From NCBI GenBank assembly GCA_029263455.1, contig JAJCXM010000008.1, forward strand, positions 1 through 64,000: a DNA stretch of 64,000 nt, given 5' to 3'. Below the pieces are notes generated by a model. The model was not told where the DNA came from. It did not search any database and was given only the letters and a program-made list of their open reading frames with translations. The DNA comes from Holophagae bacterium. Its GTDB lineage: Bacteria > Acidobacteriota > Holophagae > Acanthopleuribacterales > Acanthopleuribacteraceae. This document shows positions 62,371-64,000 of the stretch, one piece after another; the stretch's first letter is position 1, and each line of letters starts with the position of its first letter. The translations under genes were made by a program, and so were the position numbers.

Positions 62371-63558
62371 ATGATCAGTACTGATGATGCCTATCAAAGA
62401 CTAAGTATTTTAGCGCAGCAACAGCGGGGTTATCCTTCACATTGGTGCGAGACGACGAAAGCTGCTGAGCAATACCTCGCAGAAGTTCAACTCGCCAAAT
62501 TTGATCACCCTCAATTTGATCAATCAGCGATGGATGGCTTTGCCTTCAAATTCGACGAGCAGCTATCATCCTATCTCTGTGTGGGTACAGTGGCTGCCGG
62601 CGACGTGCCCAATCAGGTTTCAGTTGGACCCGGCCAATGTGTGCGCATCATGACGGGCGCACCCGTACCGATCGGCTTGAACACTGTCGTTATGGTAGAG
62701 CAGGCTGTATTGGATGGTGACCATGTGTCTATGCCAAGCAACACGCAAGTGGGACAACACGTTCGTTGTCAAGGGTCTAATATTCAAGCGGGTGCCGAAT
62801 GTTTGGCGGCTCATACGCGGATAACAGCCGCCGCAATGGCTTCACTATTGGCCCAAGGCATTTCCATGGTTCCTGTGGCTGGTCGCTGCAGAGTTGGTGT
62901 TGCTGCAACCGGCAGCGAAATATGCCCGCCACACTGGCCCTTGCCTGACGGCGCAATTTATAATTCAAACGGTCCGGTCGTGACGTCCCTGCTGCAACCT
63001 TGGTCTGATGTAGTTGACTTAGGCGTCGTGCGCGATGACCCTGTACAGTTAACGAAAGCATTGAAGCGAATGACGCAATTTGATGTGCTAGTTCTATCTG
63101 GCGGAGTCTCTGCCGGAGATTTTGATTATGTACCTGCTTGCGCCCAGGAGGCTGGTTTCAAAGAGGTCTTTCACAAAATTCGTATGAAACCAGGAAAACC
63201 AATGTGGCTCGGGGCTCATCAAGATGGGCGAGTGCTGTTTGGTTTGCCTGGAAATCCATTGTCCGCATGGGTGGGGACAACCCTGTTTATTGCGCCATTT
63301 GTGCGCCGTTGGCTGACCGGGTCCTTTCAGCGACCTCAATGGTTGCGGCTCCCAATCTCAAGTGCCCGGCAAAACCGAGGCGATCGTGTCTGTTTCTTGG
63401 GAGCCACCTTGACCGGTGATCCGTTGGTAGCCAATCCGGTGACGACGACAGGCTCTGGTGATTTGGTTGGTTTTTCTCAAACACAAACCTTGTTGCGGAT
63501 CGATGCGCACTGCGAACTTAAGGCGGGCGATGAAGTTGATGTAATGTGGCCATTTTGA
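62371..63558 (+). CDS. moeA: Molybdopterin molybdenumtransferase
   Basis: The 395-residue enzyme inserts molybdenum into adenylated molybdopterin. MDGFAF, MTGAPVPIG, SGGVSAGDFDYV, KIRMKPGKP and GLPGNPLSAWV are family landmarks in the expected order. ATG 62371 follows AAAGGG; a TTG at 62350 would add seven residues. No other molybdenum-cofactor genes are in view, so it stands alone here. Confidence 0.95.
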   Translation: MISTDDAYQRLSILAQQQRGYPSHWCETTKAAEQYLAEVQLAKFDHPQFDQSAMDGFAFKFDEQLSSYLCVGTVAAGDVPNQVSVGPGQCVRIMTGAPVPIGLNTVVMVEQAVLDGDHVSMPSNTQVGQHVRCQGSNIQAGAECLAAHTRITAAAMASLLAQGISMVPVAGRCRVGVAATGSEICPPHWPLPDGAIYNSNGPVVTSLLQPWSDVVDLGVVRDDPVQLTKALKRMTQFDVLVLSGGVSAGDFDYVPACAQEAGFKEVFHKIRMKPGKPMWLGAHQDGRVLFGLPGNPLSAWVGTTLFIAPFVRRWLTGSFQRPQWLRLPISSARQNRGDRVCFLGATLTGDPLVANPVTTTGSGDLVGFSQTQTLLRIDAHCELKAGDEVDVMWPF

Positions 63559-63636
63559 GGGTCGTTAATCACAGGTTAAAACGTGGTACTCTATATGGCA
63601 CCAGAGGCCGCGACTACCGTAAGTACTGAGGTCAGT

Positions 63637-64000
63637 ATGAATCAAGACTTCTTAAAGCAAACACTCTTATTCCAAGATTTGACGGAAGAAGAACTGGTCG
63701 AGATTATCCTGATTGGCCAGGTATTTGGCTTTAAGAAGGACCAGGTCATTTTTCGTGAAGGTGAGCCAGGTGATACGCTTTATCTGATCATCGATGGTTC
63801 TGTCCGCATATCAAAAATGAGCAACAACAGCGAGGAGGCCCTTACGATTCTAGAGGGGCGATCTTTCTTTGGTGAAATGACACTATTTGATAAAGAACCA
63901 CGTTCGGCATGGGCCATTGCCCATGAAGAATGCCATGTGTTTGCGATTCAGGCCGATGCGTTATTCACGGTTTTCGAGAAGAACCGCAGCATTGGGTACA
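63637..64000 (+). CDS. Cyclic nucleotide-binding domain protein, partial
   Basis: The open frame starts at ATG 63637 and runs off the right edge after 121 codons. The visible part is one cNMP-binding (CRP-like) domain: REGEPGDTLYLIIDGSVRI, then the phosphate-binding cassette FFGEMTLFDKEPRSA with Glu and Arg in place (about residues 83-97). A helix follows. Whether a DNA-binding, kinase or transporter domain comes next cannot be seen. Confidence 0.85.
   Translation, partial: MNQDFLKQTLLFQDLTEEELVEIILIGQVFGFKKDQVIFREGEPGDTLYLIIDGSVRISKMSNNSEEALTILEGRSFFGEMTLFDKEPRSAWAIAHEECHVFAIQADALFTVFEKNRSIGY

Overview
This window carries about 45 protein genes, one tRNA gene and several repeat or leader elements from a Gram-negative-type bacterium of moderate GC content. 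Lipoproteins with clear lipoboxes, a predicted Omp85-like outer-membrane barrel, FabZ/ACP-type lipid genes and many large secreted proteins (VIT/VWA, VPS10-like propeller, M36, S8, PPC and thrombospondin-type-3 modules) suggest a free-living, protein-degrading heterotroph. The style fits a deep-branching marine lineage such as Acidobacteriota (Holophagae/Acanthopleuribacter-like). That is an inference from gene content only; no rRNA is present to test it. No CRISPR array, prophage, integrase or insertion sequence was found.

Layout. 1-1260: a five-copy tandem array of 176-180 bp units followed by a non-coding AT-rich stretch. 1261-4081: a TetR regulator divergent from an ABC exporter. 4238-10097: a sensor diguanylate cyclase (Reg_prop propeller, Y_Y_Y, TM, GGDEF) and a secreted subtilisin with duplicated PPC domains, closed by a bidirectional terminator. 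10173-13390 (minus): ECF sigma, anti-sigma and secreted coiled-coil operon, then a zinc-ribbon/TPR protein. 13517-18804 (plus): SLC13-type transporter with RCK_C domains, M14 metallopeptidase and a membrane-anchored protein, then tRNA-Pro(CGG). 19161-29040 (minus): secreted VWA, VIT-VWA, VPS10-like and M36 proteins.

29152-43521 is mainly housekeeping: pyrH-frr, gap with a hairpin leader, a deaminase/TldD-like operon, tmk-holB, uvrA, topA and dprA. 43760-47729 is a compact three-gene envelope operon: TPR lipoprotein, second lipoprotein, and a peptidase-propeller-barrel fusion. 47866-52193 has a methyltransferase and a small fatty-acid/polyketide-type operon (KR, ACP, dehydratase, KAS, lipoprotein) whose four enzyme genes all begin with TTG or GTG. 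52234-58425 encodes a 2063-residue secreted protein. 58608-64000 holds dtd, an HDAC-like deacetylase, pcm, two zinc-ribbon/coiled-coil genes, moeA and a cyclic-nucleotide-binding protein cut by the window edge.

The best candidates for something undescribed are the envelope operon at 43760-47729, the TldD-like/unknown/deaminase operon at 32408-35359, the repeated ~210-residue C-terminal module of the VPS10-like protein, the fab-like operon, the left-edge tandem array, and the repeat element between holB and uvrA.
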